The notes beneath the pieces were generated by a model. The model searched no databases, had not been told where the DNA came from, and worked only from the letters and a program-made list of their open reading frames with translations. The position numbers and the translations under genes are program-made. DNA of 64,000 bases from Paragonimus heterotremus (lineage: Eukaryota > Platyhelminthes > Trematoda > Plagiorchiida > Troglotrematidae). Below are positions 23,320 through 36,511 of this stretch, in pieces. The stretch is from NCBI GenBank assembly GCA_013368495.1, contig LUCH01001750.1, positions 50,818 to 114,817 on the forward strand, given 5' to 3'. Position 1 is the stretch's first letter; every line of letters begins with the position of its first letter.

Positions 23320-23850
23320 CGGTCTACTCGCTCATCGATGACAAATGCAGCGTCAGACGACCGCCGTTAATTCTGCCAGCGTGTTTGGCCGGTCGGAACT
23401 GGGCCGTCTTCCACGCACACCTTACCCGGTCTTGTGGACGCGATAACAACCCCACCCGGCAGTTGGCCAATGCGTCTCTGTCCTGCGCAGACATCAGGGG
23501 TAGGGCTGATGTGCGTAGCCAAACGCGCATAACATAGACGCAGATGTGGTCGCGATCGATAAAATCGGCTTATGGATGACTCAGTACATGGAAGAGAGGG
23601 AGGAGAGGTGGTGGAAGCGGAGCGGGCGCGACCCGATATGATAGGGGTGGGTGGGCGGCAAGTGCGAAAATGCCGAGGTAGCGCGACGCGCAAACCAAAG
23701 CGAGAAAGCCAACGGAACAGAGTCGGCCCGTCAGGCAGACAGGCAAGCACGGATAGATGTCGGGACTCTGCGACCATAGGCCACGTACGAGAAGCAGACG
23801 GGCACATTGGCAGTCAATTACGTACGCCCAAATGGCTTGTAAGTTGAAGG
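23320..23850. other. GC- and CpG-rich island inside the intron
   Basis: This stretch is visibly richer in G+C and CpG than its surroundings (for example CGGAGCGGGCGCGACCCGAT near 23616). Long frames are open on both strands because stop codons are scarce in such DNA. It lies about 0.9 kb past the end of exon 1 and could be an internal regulatory island or alternative promoter. No coding domain was recognised in any frame. Confidence 0.35.
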
Positions 23851-24844
23851 GTATGGCTGGGTCTTAGACAAACTACGCACACCATAATGTCAGGGCTGTG
23901 TACGGTTGTGCGTCCGTTAGTTTGACCTAGGATGTTCCAATAAACACTGCAGGATGAACCGGAAACTCCATTTTCCGCTTCTACACGACAATCGTTTTCT
24001 GCCATGCAGCACACAGATGGACTGGATATTGCCACAAGTTTCAATCGTAAGGAGGGGTGTACGAGATAGATTGATTTGTAACATACATCCTTATCAACTA
24101 ACTATCCCCGTCATTAAGACTATGAACAAACTACCACAGTCCGACTGATAGGAAAAGCAACGGCTGACGAGCCTGCAGTCTGAAGTGAACTTATACCATT
24201 ACGAACAGTTTCAGATGTTATTCTCCATCAGGCAACAATTTTACAAGATTATTGTATTAGTCGAACCACGATAAATCAGTAATCGTGCTTTGAGTGGAAA
24301 AAAAGTCCGCATCTAACCACATTCCTGCAAAACTAAATTCCTACTGATCAATCCGTGAATGGTTTTGCAGCAGAATCGCTGACAGATAGAAATAGCCTGG
24401 TCAGGCGAAACGTAATGGATTCAGTTGACAAAAAGGTGAGTTGCCCAAGGTCACAACTTTTGATTTGTTAAATATATCATACCAAACTCCAAATGTACCA
24501 AGTTTGTACAATCACTTGATCTAGTGATGGAAGTGGACGCATTGCCGGTCGTAGATGCAGCAGACAGCTGCTAACCATGTGTCAGTCGTACAATGTGACG
24601 AAACGACGAAAAGATAGACAGACAGACAGCGAGTGCCAGTGAATTGTGCACGTGTCAGAAGGCTGTGCACATATTGTCGTCTACGCGCTTACTGATAGCA
24701 AATACAGCATAAACACACGTAACTTGATTCAACAGACAGGCAACCGCGGTCGTTCCCTAGATAAGCGAACGTAAAACAGCTAGAAGTTAACATCTAACTA
24801 CTCAAGTGAAATAAGTAGGTGAAATATAATACACAATAACTTAC

Positions 24845-26734
24845 TTTCTCGGAGAGAGTGACACAGTCCGCACTGGGCAGGCACCTTCGACTTTTCGAGC
24901 CGGGAGGACGACCTCGACGACTGACACCGGATGGACGAGGCGGGAGGTTAAACAACGGAGAAGGACTGATGGTTCTGCTGCCAACTGGTGCAATCGAAAC
25001 GGCACCAGGCTGAGGCTGTTTTGCAGCTAATGGACGGGTGGCCTGTTCTCCTGCAGGAGCTATGGGAGCGACTGAACCTGAGAGCTTGACGTACTTTGAA
25101 TGGCTCCCAGGTGTCGAAAGGAAATTGGAGGAAAGGCTGTGTGGCGGTAACGGTTTCTTGTTAGACAACGCCGCTAGGCTGGCTAGTCGCTTACGCTCAC
25201 CAGATTCGTCTAATACATAACGGCCGTCAGGAGTCTTCGCAAGTTTGCCGTGAACCGCCTCACGATCCAAACACACTCGAAGAGTCGCTCCAGTCAACTC
25301 AGGTAGCGGTTTGGAAGACAGACCGCCCGTTGTGGTTGTTTTAGGGATAGAACTATCCACAACTTGGAGGGCTCGTTCAATTTGGAAAAGACTGTAACCG
25401 CCATTAGGACCGGGCGGGGCCGGTAACAGAGATGCGAAGGTGTGCTCAGAACCGGGAACACAATTGGGCTGGTATACGGTTCCAGCCATGAGACGACGCA
25501 GAGCCTCAATCAATCGCTGACTGATACTGGCCGGGTTGGTGACACCAGAAGTTACTGCGGTTTTACGCCACTTGGACGGGTTTCGATAGCTCAGATTTCC
25601 TTTGTAATCGACACACACCACAGCACCCGCGGCAGCAAGTTTGCCCAGACACAACTGAGTTTGTTCGGGATTGATATTTCGGTGTCGTTTAAGCATGCAA
25701 GAGATCCGTTCGAAATCCGGACGAGCTTTTCTCTCACGCAGTTTATCAATCGCATCGAGAATCTCATCACGGTGAAAGTCCACTGACTCAAGAGAAAGCA
25801 GAGTAGTGGGGTGAGTAGATTTATGTCCTAATGTCCCACTGGATACAACAGGTTGGAATTTATCAAGCTTAAGCGAACCTTGCAAACTGGAGTTGATGCA
25901 AGTAGGCCCAGATCCAGAACTTCCAGGAGGGCTAGAAGACTGAGACATAGAGGGCGGTGACACTGGTGGCTGAATCGGCGAACTCAAGGTAGTGTGCATA
26001 CTTCCTGCCGAGGACGCGACCGTGTTGGCTGAATAGGTGGATATGATTGGTATGTTTGTTCCACTGGTAGAGACACATGATACAGAAGGCGGTGCATAAG
26101 TCAAAATATCATTAGAATTACTGGCTAACGAACTGCCAATATTGAGCGAAGGTGTGGAAAGCAACATCGAATGCTGGGGTAGTGCATTGGGAAGTAGGCT
26201 TGGAGAGATAGTGGTGATTGTCACCTGATTCGGGTCTGATAGCAAATGAGGTTGGGATCCAAGTTGACCCATCACCGAAGTCACGGAGACGGCGGATGGA
26301 TATGTGTTCAACGAAGGACCTGTGTGCTGCGGTTGCAATAGCTGTTGTGGCAATGGAGCGGAAAACGGGGATGGGGCGGAAATAGGCGGATTCCCTGCTA
26401 GCACACCTGCGGCGGTTGAGGTAAAGAAGGGCAGGAGAGGAGCGTGAAACGGCGAGGACGAAAATGGACCAGCAGCACACGCCAAATTAGGACCAGGAAG
26501 ATGGGGGAATGTTGTCGACGGGAATAAAAAAGGGTTTGGTCCCATGTTCGAACCGGGTAATAGGCCTGATGGTGTCAGCCCGGACGGCATAGTGAGCATA
26601 GATCCCGGATTGGCGACATGGTGTCCAGTCGGAGTTGTAGATAACATCCCATTGATCGCCACGTACGTTGTCGGTCCACCATTCGCAGTTGCGGCCAGCA
26701 TCGAGGGAAGATGGAACGGCGAATAATTTTGCAT
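24845..26734 (-). CDS. Exon 1 of the large gene: SAMD1/KAT6-type winged helix, H15-like winged helix and AT-hook
   Basis: This exon has exactly 630 codons, from ATG at 26734 to a phase-0 GTAAGT donor (24844). Residues 1-320 are Pro/Ser/Thr-rich and probably disordered. Residues ~322-390 (DEILDAIDKLRERKARPDFE, then LKRHRNINPEQTQ, then VDYKGNLSYRNPSKW) follow the SAMD1 winged helix closely, a fold also at the N-terminus of KAT6A/B that binds unmethylated CpG DNA in SAMD1. Residues ~402-510 (SQRLIEALRRL, then GGYSLFQIERALQVV, then TLRVCLDREAVHGKL, then DGRYVLDE) resemble the second, H15-like winged helix of KAT6. Residues ~605-616 form an AT-hook (RRGRPPGSKSRR). Together they indicate a nuclear DNA- or nucleosome-binding protein. 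The order WH, WH, then zinc fingers copies the KAT6 N-terminus, but no MYST domain follows. An upstream 7-codon frame extension lacks an ATG. Confidence 0.88.
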
Positions 26735-26745
26735 AAACGGATAAG

Positions 26746-26763
26746 TTAGACGCACTCACTCAT
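26746..26763 (-). promoter_or_regulatory. Short upstream open reading frame before the large gene's start
   Basis: ATGAGTGAGTGCGTCTAA encodes five residues and a stop, ending 11 bases before the ATG at 26734. If the transcript starts upstream of it, it could lower or regulate initiation at the main start. The same bases contain a GTGAGT donor-like site, so part of the 5' UTR could instead be spliced. Confidence 0.3.
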
Positions 26764-27780
26764 CACTTCCAAATAGGAACAGCTCAAATTTTAGGCGCAC
26801 AATCGACGTTGTAAACCCAGACTTGTGGAGAGCGCAACGTGCTTCACTCACAAGAACGAACGGAAAAATGCCGCGAACAGGCACAGAGCCGGTGTGCGTA
26901 CGCGTAAGCGCCGGCAGGGTGAGATCAGATAGGCGACAACAGGGGAGTGCAGGCTGTGCGTTTGTATAGCTAGTTCGATCGCCTGGTCTACAACGCATAG
27001 GCCTGACAGGCTAGCACTGCAGAAGCGATAGAGAGAGACACACACTGAAAGCCGGTAACATTTCACTGCGCCGCAGATAGATTGAATGACAGACAGACAT
27101 GCCAGTGCGTATGCACGCGTGCGCAGGGTGGTGTGACATGGTTGGATGTTGTGATAACTAGCGAGGCTAGTTTGCATTTGCTGATTGGTTTAAAGTGGTA
27201 GAGAGTGAGCGGATGTCGATTAGATTGGGTTGATCATGACCTTCGGAACAGGCATAGAAGGACAGACAACCAACCGCGACATGCATACACGCCAGCTGCG
27301 TCAACTTGGTTTGCGCTCTACGATGAACTCGTACGCACTTTGCGACCACCCACACGAAGAAGCGGATTTCGCACACGGCCACCAAGTTTTTGGTTTGTGC
27401 CTAATCGTCTCTACCCCAAAGTGCGAGGACACGTCGTAGAAAGAATAAGATGACGGTTGAGGGGGATAAAATGCGCGGAACGTGAATCATTGCGTACTAC
27501 TAACTGGGTTATGAAATCTGCGTGTTTGTGTATGTGCATATCGTAATTCATGCATACACACACGGTCAAAGCAACAAGGGCGTGTGCACGCGGGCCATAG
27601 TAAAAGCACACTAACACGGCCGTCGCTGGGCCGTTGAGACCAACGGATGAAAATTGAAATAATTCATTTTCTGATAGGCCGGTCACATACGCCGTGCATT
27701 TACCATTCCACGGACAATGACATACACGGCCGTCATGCTGTGTGGGTAGAGTTATCACCTAACAAGAGGGAACACTTCTC
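26764..27780 (-). promoter_or_regulatory. CpG-rich upstream region, likely promoter and 5' UTR of the large gene
   Basis: The kilobase upstream of the first coding exon is richer in CpG and G+C than the rest of the intergenic DNA, with many CACACG/GTGTGC runs and short frames on both strands without protein motifs. Its position and composition suit a promoter. I cannot place a TATA box or start site. Confidence 0.35.
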
Positions 27781-29354
27781 TGTCTGAGTCAGTACGGCCA
27801 TTGTTTCGTAGGCGTGGCCTACCGCTAATAGACAGGAATAACGATGTTCTGTTGTCAATGTTTGGCATCTATGCTGTAAGGAAGCGGTCTTAAAACAACA
27901 ATATGGCGTTCGTAGGTTTATTGCACACTACTTAGGGCGTAAAACTCGTGCTATGTAAGAGCTTACAAATTTGATTGCGATGTACTTGTTCCCATGACAT
28001 ATAGTAGGATGCGTTCCGTTCCCCCACGTCACCAGTACATAAACTACCTAACAATCAAATACAACCCTATCTGGTAGTTGAGGCTGAGCACCGCCTTAGG
28101 GTTTAAAATGAAAGCAAAACAAAAACCTTGATAACATCCGGTGGCTGCACATAGACGTAATTGATAAGGAAATTCCCAGAAGGTGAAGCGTACGGTATTT
28201 TTCATATATATAAAAAATGGTCAGACATTCAACGTCTCAGTTTCCAGAAATACGTGTTCAAATTATCAACAACGGCACCTCATCGTCCAGTGTGGAGAGT
28301 GGCTACATCTTCAACCGTGGGAAACTAAGTGGACGGACAATTTTAATTCATTGGCAGCTTTCAGGATGACACACCATCGCCATAAGAAACATGACTCCAA
28401 CATGTCTAATAAATATGACATGTTTGTCGCACCTCTCATAATAGGGTCCGGCACATTTCGTAAAAAAAATCAGAGACTAGTCGCTAAAATAATTATCGAG
28501 ATCAAGAAAATGTTTCACCCAGAAAGGCTGACGAAATGGGGTCAGCTCTTGGTGCATGACATGCACATCAGAGGAAGCCTACTCCTTATTGGCGAGACCA
28601 CTCACCAACAGACTAAACAGAGATGAACGTTTAGAATTATAAACTCTACAGTATGAAGATAAAAAAAACCACAAACACAAATCTACGTTTTCTTCACTAA
28701 CATCGTTTATTTTTTCCCTGTTACTTAACAGGGGGAAATACACGACTTTAGGTTTTTAATAACATGTTGTCGACTCGAGGAGAGTAACTCTTCGGATAAG
28801 TCACAACATTAACAAAGTACACAGGTCGAGGGTTCGAACTAGAAACAGTTCCAAACAAACTGCATTCCAAGTTTAGATGGACAAACGACATTCCATTAAT
28901 TCATCGGCCATCTTGAAACTAGGCGAAAAGGTAATCTGATTTGTTTACTGAGAAAACAGTGTCACTGGCTCATCGAGAAAGCACTTGGGTCAAAGGGATT
29001 CATGTTTGTGATGAAATGAACACACACACACACACATGTGAAGATCGGAATATTCGTTTAAAGATCCGGTGATAGTGACAAAAACTCAAAAGGGTTTGTA
29101 CTACTCCGTAAACCGTCAGATACTGAGTTCCAACAGTATCCAAGTAATGGTTAGTACTCACAGTAACATGACAACCGGAAATGGAGAATACACAGACAAG
29201 TAGATCAACAGTTTAAATTAAATCGGGAATTTCCACTTGACTGAGGAGTCCCAGTTATGGGGTCATTGAGTTTGTTTAACATGACAGTTGCTGTGTGTCC
29301 TCTCAAGATAATCGATTATTTTGAGCATTACTCATAATCAGATGTGGCTTGATG
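27781..29354. other. Intergenic, one unrecognised plus-strand frame, (CA)n run
   Basis: A 147-codon plus-strand frame (28183-28626, rich in His, Lys and Ile) has no recognisable motif and is probably chance. A short ACACACAC run lies at about 29021-29035. Nothing else was recognised. Confidence 0.3.
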
Positions 29355-29585
29355 TTTACATATGATAATCCAATCGTCCCTAATGCGAGGTCAATGACGT
29401 AATGGTCAACATGGCTTGCCCATGAAAGCACGGTCGAAGTTCTAGTCTCGGCTACTGCAAGGATGTGTGCGACTGGCAAGCTCTGACAAAAGTGAAACTC
29501 GAGTAAAGTGTTTCTTTTTGAAAGGGCGTTATGGAAATGTCCATGGAAGTGAGAAAGCTACTGTCAGTTATGAGCGATATTCAAT
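29355..29585 (+). repeat. SINE-like repeat, family A, partial copy
   Basis: It aligns with 4471-4700 by eye. It keeps the A-box-like GACGTAATGGTCAACATGG and the B-box-like GAAGTTCTAGTCTCGGC, then the GAAACTCGAGT and TTCTTTTTGAAAGG blocks of the family tail. Confidence 0.6.
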
Positions 29586-32500
29586 TCCTGTTAACCGGTT
29601 ATTCAACAAGTTAGATAAATCTCTCCTCTTGCATCCACCCCTCCACCAAGCGGACCGCTAAACACTCGTTCATATTACATGTATAGTTTGAAAGAGCACG
29701 TGTTATAACCAAATCAAATTAACGATTTTCAGAACACGCAACAATGAACTGCCAGATATACTTTAGCCGCATAAAGGACGGTAATTCGAGCTTAATGGGC
29801 AACCATCTCATATTGTTTGTGAAAAACCACTAATATTTGCACTTCTTAATGGTTAGTACAGTCTGATAAAATTTCTTTTCCAGGGGATGATAAGAGACTA
29901 TCCTAATTCATTAGTGTTGGTTAAGAGACCACGACCATTAGCATACAGGCTGGAACAATTGGTCCAGCTGAACAGGCAAGCATGCACTCATTCTGTTCCT
30001 AAGATACAGTTTGCCACTCGTTGAGTTACCAACCCCCGTTTAGTCACGAAAACCATGCGGTCATTTTGTATTTACTAGAACATGAGTTGACAAACGCTTC
30101 GCTGATAATTCAAACGGTACCTAAGAGGAATGTCATCTGATAAACGACAGTACATGTGTATAACGTTTCATCAGATCACGTGATCTACCGCTACTGTTGC
30201 CTTCTGTTAGAGCGTGATATTCTACAAAGCAGATAGCCTGGTTCCCCCAGGCCCACCCAGACAGACGATGGCATGTCTGACCCGATACACAGTATGAATA
30301 GTCATGACTTATTTGAGTTAAACCATAGTTATACACACACGTGTGCGTTCATATGTGCATCAATGTGCAGACCAGCAGACTTATGAATAAACCCACTCAG
30401 AGCGTAACTACACAAGCGCGATGCTCAGAAAATCGCGAAACTGTGATGCATCGATCAGCGTGATTGTCAAAAACTTTTGGTGTACCGGATCGACCGTGTG
30501 CGCAAGACCATATGACATTAAATATACCGACTCACACTTAGGAATCAGTGGAATCAGATTCCCTACGATTACTACTCAGGAGTTGTTTTAGTAGGCTTTT
30601 TTGAATACGGACAGACAACAGACTTATAGTCAGAGGACCGAAGCTTTATGGAAGGTAACAGGTTACAGTCACACAACACTATACGTGAATGACAGTGCTA
30701 TGAACTCAGATAACTAATAGAGATTAACGACAGGTGCTTCATGACAAATAAAACTGGTCATGAAACAGAATGATTCAACTGCTGGAAGCCGTCATGGACG
30801 CACCCGTGAGATACGTCCGACAGAAAATTATCCGAGACCACGTTAGACACAAGCAATCGGAAGACGAAGTAAAGTTACGGGTTGTCAGCACCTGAACAAT
30901 GTCATTGTTCAAAAGATGGTAACTTCCATTAAACTTTATCGGCTCATGCTACGAAATGGGATTCGTTTGAAGAATCCCAGCTTGTAGCCTCTGATATAAG
31001 AGTCTGACTAACGAAGCAACAAGATGCAGAGTATCCTTGACAATCCCATTGTAATCAGTGTCGTAAAGATTTGACTTCCTTAGTTGGATGAGCTAACTCA
31101 GCTCGAGGGTGTAATGACTAGGATATGTGTGACTGTGTTTCGGCTACTACTACACACAGTAGACGTATTCAATGATATATCACACTTCTGAATAGGTTTT
31201 CAAGTATGTAGTATGAAACATGGTTTGGTACGATAAATCTTGAGGTGATCAGAGTGCTTTTTGTACAGGGGCATGTGTATAATCTCGTCTTCACTGAGAA
31301 ACCTAACGATTGGTTCAGTGCTTTACTTCTGCAGTCGTGTCACACTGTCTAAACACCACTACGTAGCCAGTTGTACAAGATCTAAGCTTACAGATGTAAA
31401 TAGATTCGTCTACTCTCTACGTTTTAGGCTGTCACTCAAAATTGTACCGGAAAAGATCAGTCATTCGAACCAACACAATCTGAAAATATAACTACTACTA
31501 CAAGATAAAAAAGGCCACAATTGGCTCCTATCGATCCGGTTTTAATTGTTTGGGAAATTGCCAATTTAGTGACTTATTTATACATACGGAAACGCAATTC
31601 ATACGCTCCTGGTAGGTCGTCCTGCGTGTCATCAAGAAAAACTGTATGCATTGATAATGGTCATTCTGATAGGCGTGAAACAACTGTAGGACACCCTGTA
31701 AGATAAGACAGTGGCTACTATTGCTTATCACATAGCATACAAAACCATGTGATAGTGCTCATCCTCAGTGAACAAGGTTATCCGTAGATCAATTGCGAGT
31801 CACGTGTCACTCACGTGATCGCATTTGCAATTTGACGATGTCATTGTCATTGATTAAGACAGTTCGCGGTAAATTGAACTACCGACAGCAAAACGATCAA
31901 TATTCCTCACTCCGATTGCGGACTAGCAAATCAGACCAAGAGTCCTGATGGGAGATTCGAGATCGGTGATAATTATTCGGTTTTCGTGATGCAAATGTGA
32001 AAACAAATTACTGAACTGTCGTATCCGTTAACACAAATTGAGTCAACTTATATAGGTGTTTCTCTGGAGGATAGATCGTTTAAGTGTTCAGTTCGAGAAT
32101 TCCCCTGTGTAGGTATGGCTTATAAGTGACTCAAGAAGGCACCCATCGGATTGAAATATTAAAAGTCAAAACAAGTTTCATACATCAGAATCGCCACTAG
32201 ATAATTAAAAAATACGTTAATCAATCAGCTTTCATGTATACAGAAAGGGAGCCAGGCTATAATGAAACTCAACGGATCACATCAGCGGGTGCTCTTTAAA
32301 ACTGGACGTTAGGTGAGTCTTGCTTAATCATTCGAACTCCTCCGTCTAAAAGTTGTGAAACCAAACTGCCTACCAACAAGCGCAATGTCACTATCAACAA
32401 CAGAAAGCGCATACATCGAGGTTGATATCAAACAAGTCCTGACATCTTTCAGTTCAACGCTCCGTCTCCTTCACGGTTTGAAGATACAACTTAATGTGAC

Positions 32501-35500
32501 CAGTGCAGTACAGAAATACTTCCTCAGTACTCTGGCTCTGGTTGATTAATGGGCCCGATCGTCTTACTGTTCGTCCAACAAGTAACTCGTAAGTAGTACC
32601 TCAGACACGTACCCGAATCAGGGTGCAACGGATTCACGCCAGGCGAAATCTGCCTGACAGGATGGTGTGATTTGTGGTACACACCCGTATGAACTGTCCA
32701 AGTCAGATTTGTACGCGAACTATTATGCCAAAGGTCGTACATATGGACTATGACCTACCCTGTGTATATACCTCTGTGTGCGTGTCTGCACACACTTGCA
32801 CTTCAGGATCGTGTGATGTTACACATACGTGTGTGTATGCTGAGGGCCGTTTCATATAAACATTGTGCAAGTACCGGTTTCATGAAGACTACCTTCACAC
32901 GTGATTGGGACTGACATCAACACCCCATATTGACATACCGGTCAAAATAGAATTGTACAAACCAGTCAGCACGAACTAGGACGTCTTTATAACGAATAAG
33001 TGTACATGTCGTTTGAAAATATTTGTCAAAAATGATGAACTCTGTTGGAAACCGATTGACGGAATATGTTGCGTAAGTTTTAACCACACTTTAAACTGAG
33101 CCAATATGAGGTCGCTCGTAAGTAGGCACTTTATGAAATGAAATCCCTTGAACACAAGCCGAACCCGTACGGCTGGAGAGAAGCACACTGGAAGATGTAA
33201 CTACTTCAGACACGTGTTACAAGAAGATACACAGAAGCGGCGCTTGCACATTTATCGTGTTAACCTGAACAGTCTGTGTAGCAACATCAAACATAAGCCA
33301 GCTCAGTTGCAGTAGCAGTGCTTAGAGCTGATGGTATGATCGGGGGTTCAAACCCGTGACTAGTAATTTGTCGATTGGCGTCGTGGCACCAACACACGTT
33401 AGTGGTGCGTTCTCCAGAACAGTACACGCAGTAAATATTGGTGTTAGTGGAAATGTATTCTGAAAAGAACCACATTATTAGCTACTAACAGATTCGGAGC
33501 ATCACAAGCGTGGACGTTGCGAAACACAGTAGCCAAATTTCAGCAGAAAGAAGGGCACTGCTGCACCACTTTGCATTATAGAATAAACATCCAGAACCAT
33601 GATAGAACTCTGTAGTCTCAGCAACCCCGTTAAGACGGCGGAGGCGGCAGCAACGATTTCATGGATGATTGAAGAGCTAACAGTAAATCAACATTCATTG
33701 CGTAGGGGGAGGTTGACAATTATGATCTGAGCTTCAAGCAAGTGCTCACTTGACAACACAATACTGTGTTGTACCGCCAGTGTAGTTAGTCAAGTGGATC
33801 GGTCTATAAATGACATCGTAACAGCGCGAACGCGTCATAGAAGGAGGATCGGGATCTCAATAGAGACCGGATTTTCGAGCGATATAGAAAGGTACTGATT
33901 TGCCATGCTAAACCGTATGACATTTTATAATCACTCCAACCGAACATAAGAAATGAGTAACGACGCTCAAATACGCTAGCAACCAAACCTATTAAACCGT
34001 CGTGCACACAAGCACGCACAGACGGAGACCATTCATCTTGTCCCATAGGCTGGGGAAACCACATTCTCCACTGAATCAGACGAATCAACCTGTCCATTTT
34101 AGTGGGGAAGCGTTGGCTCTGCGGACGTCAAGTGTGGGTATACACTGAGGTAAACGGGTACACACACAGACACACAAATAAGTATGATGGCCAGACAGGA
34201 TTTGGAGCAGTTTGTTCGCTTTGTCCTGTATGTACTAAATTAGTCCACACGATGGATACCGTGCCGTATAGCTGGACACATTCAACCTCTCACACGAGCT
34301 TCGTGAGTTCTGTGACAGCTGTTATTGTCGAGTAGCGCTCATGCAGTAGTGCTCATTATCCGGTTAAAGAGGGCGCGCAGGATGTGTTGGCGTTTCGAAA
34401 CAGAACAGAGCGTTATGGTTGATAAAAAGAAGATGGGGGTGAGAGGGTGCAGGTAGTTTTTCTGTCATATCTCATCATGACTCACATGTACACCCCCATC
34501 ATTTGTCATGTGAAAAAAGTTGAAACCGAATAGAACGAAAGCAATAAAAGCGTGCAAGAAGTAACTCGGTTGATACTTGTTAGTATACAGTGCCATCAGC
34601 AGACAATTTTTCTTCTACACATTCATGTACTGGTGATCACTTCTGTACAGAACACGCCTCTGGAATAAGTACGTAGTGTAAATGTTACATATTCACACTA
34701 TGCAAGAGTTTAGTTAAATCGTATTACTCACCTGAACAGAAAAATGTTTTACATAAAATAAATAAAGTTTTAGAAATGACAAAACATCTTCCTGATCAAA
34801 TCAGAATGACCTCGTGACAACCCAGTGATAATGGCATGTGACCATCGGTCACAAGATCGAGTCCGACTGTTTCGACCAGCTTGCCTAGGTTTGGGCAATT
34901 TGACAATATTACTTTGTATTCCACATTGTAATTAATACCACTTAATGTATAGGCCGGAAACTTAATTTATGTGGTTTCACATGTATCAGAAACTGAAAAT
35001 TCATACGGAAGTATAATACCGAATAGATAACGGACAAGAATGAACAGGGAGAAACGAGAAACAAGGATACGAGCAAAAATAATGATCTTTGACGAATATT
35101 GATAACAGCCCAATAAACTTAAACGGTTTGGCAAGGTCATTGGGTGAAATCACACTCCACTCATAACGACGGATTTGCATAGTGGACTGATAACTATATC
35201 ATCCAAACTGGGAACAGAAAGGCAAACAGTCGAAAAGAATAGGCAACGTTTGCACAGTAAAACAGAAACAGACTAGTGTGTGCCAATCAATGTTAGCCAC
35301 ATACGTGCAAATGAAATTACTTGAAGGAACACACATCTGGGCATGAGGAAAGTGAGTGTATCAGATGTTCACACACACAAATATTCACCTGTAAGCAGAA
35401 ACTGGGCAGTTCAGAACAACAGCACACGTTTGGAGGTAATAGGCACAAATGGCTACAAATAGAACAACTAGATTTACGGTATATAGTAACCCTGTTCAAA

Positions 35501-36035
35501 GTCATGACAGTCAGTGATCGCATAACTAAGGGGCTAGAGTATAGCAACCCTCGTTGTCTGCCTACGATACTTAAAAGACAAATATTTCGTGGCAATTTTC
35601 TCGCTCACTGATGGTGTCGTGTAATTCTGATGCGTTCAAGTAACCCGGGCGTCAACAGTTGACCTCAAAATGCAACTATGATGGATGAACCATGAAGTCG
35701 CCAGTGTTGTTTTCATACAGACGGATGTTCTCTCCCACCTGATAATGTTATAGATATTGAAACTCTTTTGGTCTCACATTCAAACAGCCAAGTAACTAAC
35801 GTACCAAGCTGTAAGCGTGTAAGCCAAAACAAGTTTTTTTGTGTGCGTGTGATGTAGTTTTAATTAATATGAAATCACCCAGACATAGACATTATGGACG
35901 TCGGACCAGCAACAATTAAGGCATACCTCAACCAAATGAACCACCTGGTCAAGAAAAAGTGTCTCATCTGAGTTCCACTCACCATTCATCAAATTTTTAT
36001 TTGAGTCCTTTCGCAATGAACAAATCTATCATACC
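29586..36035. other. Long intergenic stretch, no gene recognised
   Basis: Only short frames occur, the longest on the minus strand at 33804-34097 (97 codons, Trp/Arg-rich, no motif). At 33300-33370 a single B-box-like GGGGGTTCAAACCCG suggests a tRNA-derived repeat, but no second copy was seen in the window. AT-rich DNA otherwise. Confidence 0.35.
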
Positions 36036-36511
36036 GATGAGTAGTCTGGGGATTTGGTTAATTTAATGTTGAACATCACTCATGTTTGATTGCAGCTGTC
36101 ATATTCAGACGGCCAGCCTCTTTCGAAAAGAAGCACTAAACTCGAGGTTAACTTTCATTAGAGCTCGCCAGTAGTAAATATACTTGCCACTACCGGGACT
36201 AACACTCCGGTCACGCTTTCATGAGGCAACCTCGTCGACCACTGTCGTCATTGACCTCACATTAGGTACGACCAAATTATCATATGTGAACGCTCAACCA
36301 CCTTCGCTTGTCATTAAGGATCGGGTTGCCCGATCGTCTCGATAGGAGACAGTAACTGTCTTGTTAACTCCAATCGACCTCGAGACAGGTCGAAACCTCC
36401 CATCTCATTAAACCTGCTAGGCGATATTTTAGACTGATGATGGGTAGTCGGGGATTTGGTTCATTTCAAGTTGAACGTCACCCACAATTGATCGCAGCTG
36501 TCGCATTCGGA
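36036..36511 (-). repeat. SINE-like family A: one full unit plus a second partial unit in tandem
   Basis: This is the reverse complement of the family consensus. A ~75-base block (GATGAGTAGTCTGGGGATTT and onward at 36036; GATGGGTAGTCGGGGATTTG at 36438) occurs at both ends about 402 bases apart in the same orientation. Read on the minus strand, a truncated unit's 3' end is followed after ~25 bases by the start of a complete unit, a head-to-tail arrangement. Confidence 0.6.

Noticed and set aside
23367..23807. 146-codon minus-strand frame and overlapping plus-strand frame
   Set aside because: Both lie in GC-rich DNA where stops are rare; no motif, and both strands are open at once.
514..26734. 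Complete KAT6-type MYST acetyltransferase
   Set aside because: The N-terminal domains fit, but no MYST catalytic domain is seen anywhere downstream on the minus strand.
28183..28626. 147-codon plus-strand gene
   Set aside because: No motif, no flanking exons and chance-like composition; noted only in the gap description.
33300..33380. tRNA gene
   Set aside because: There is a B-box-like word only; no A-box at the right distance and no acceptor stem pairing.
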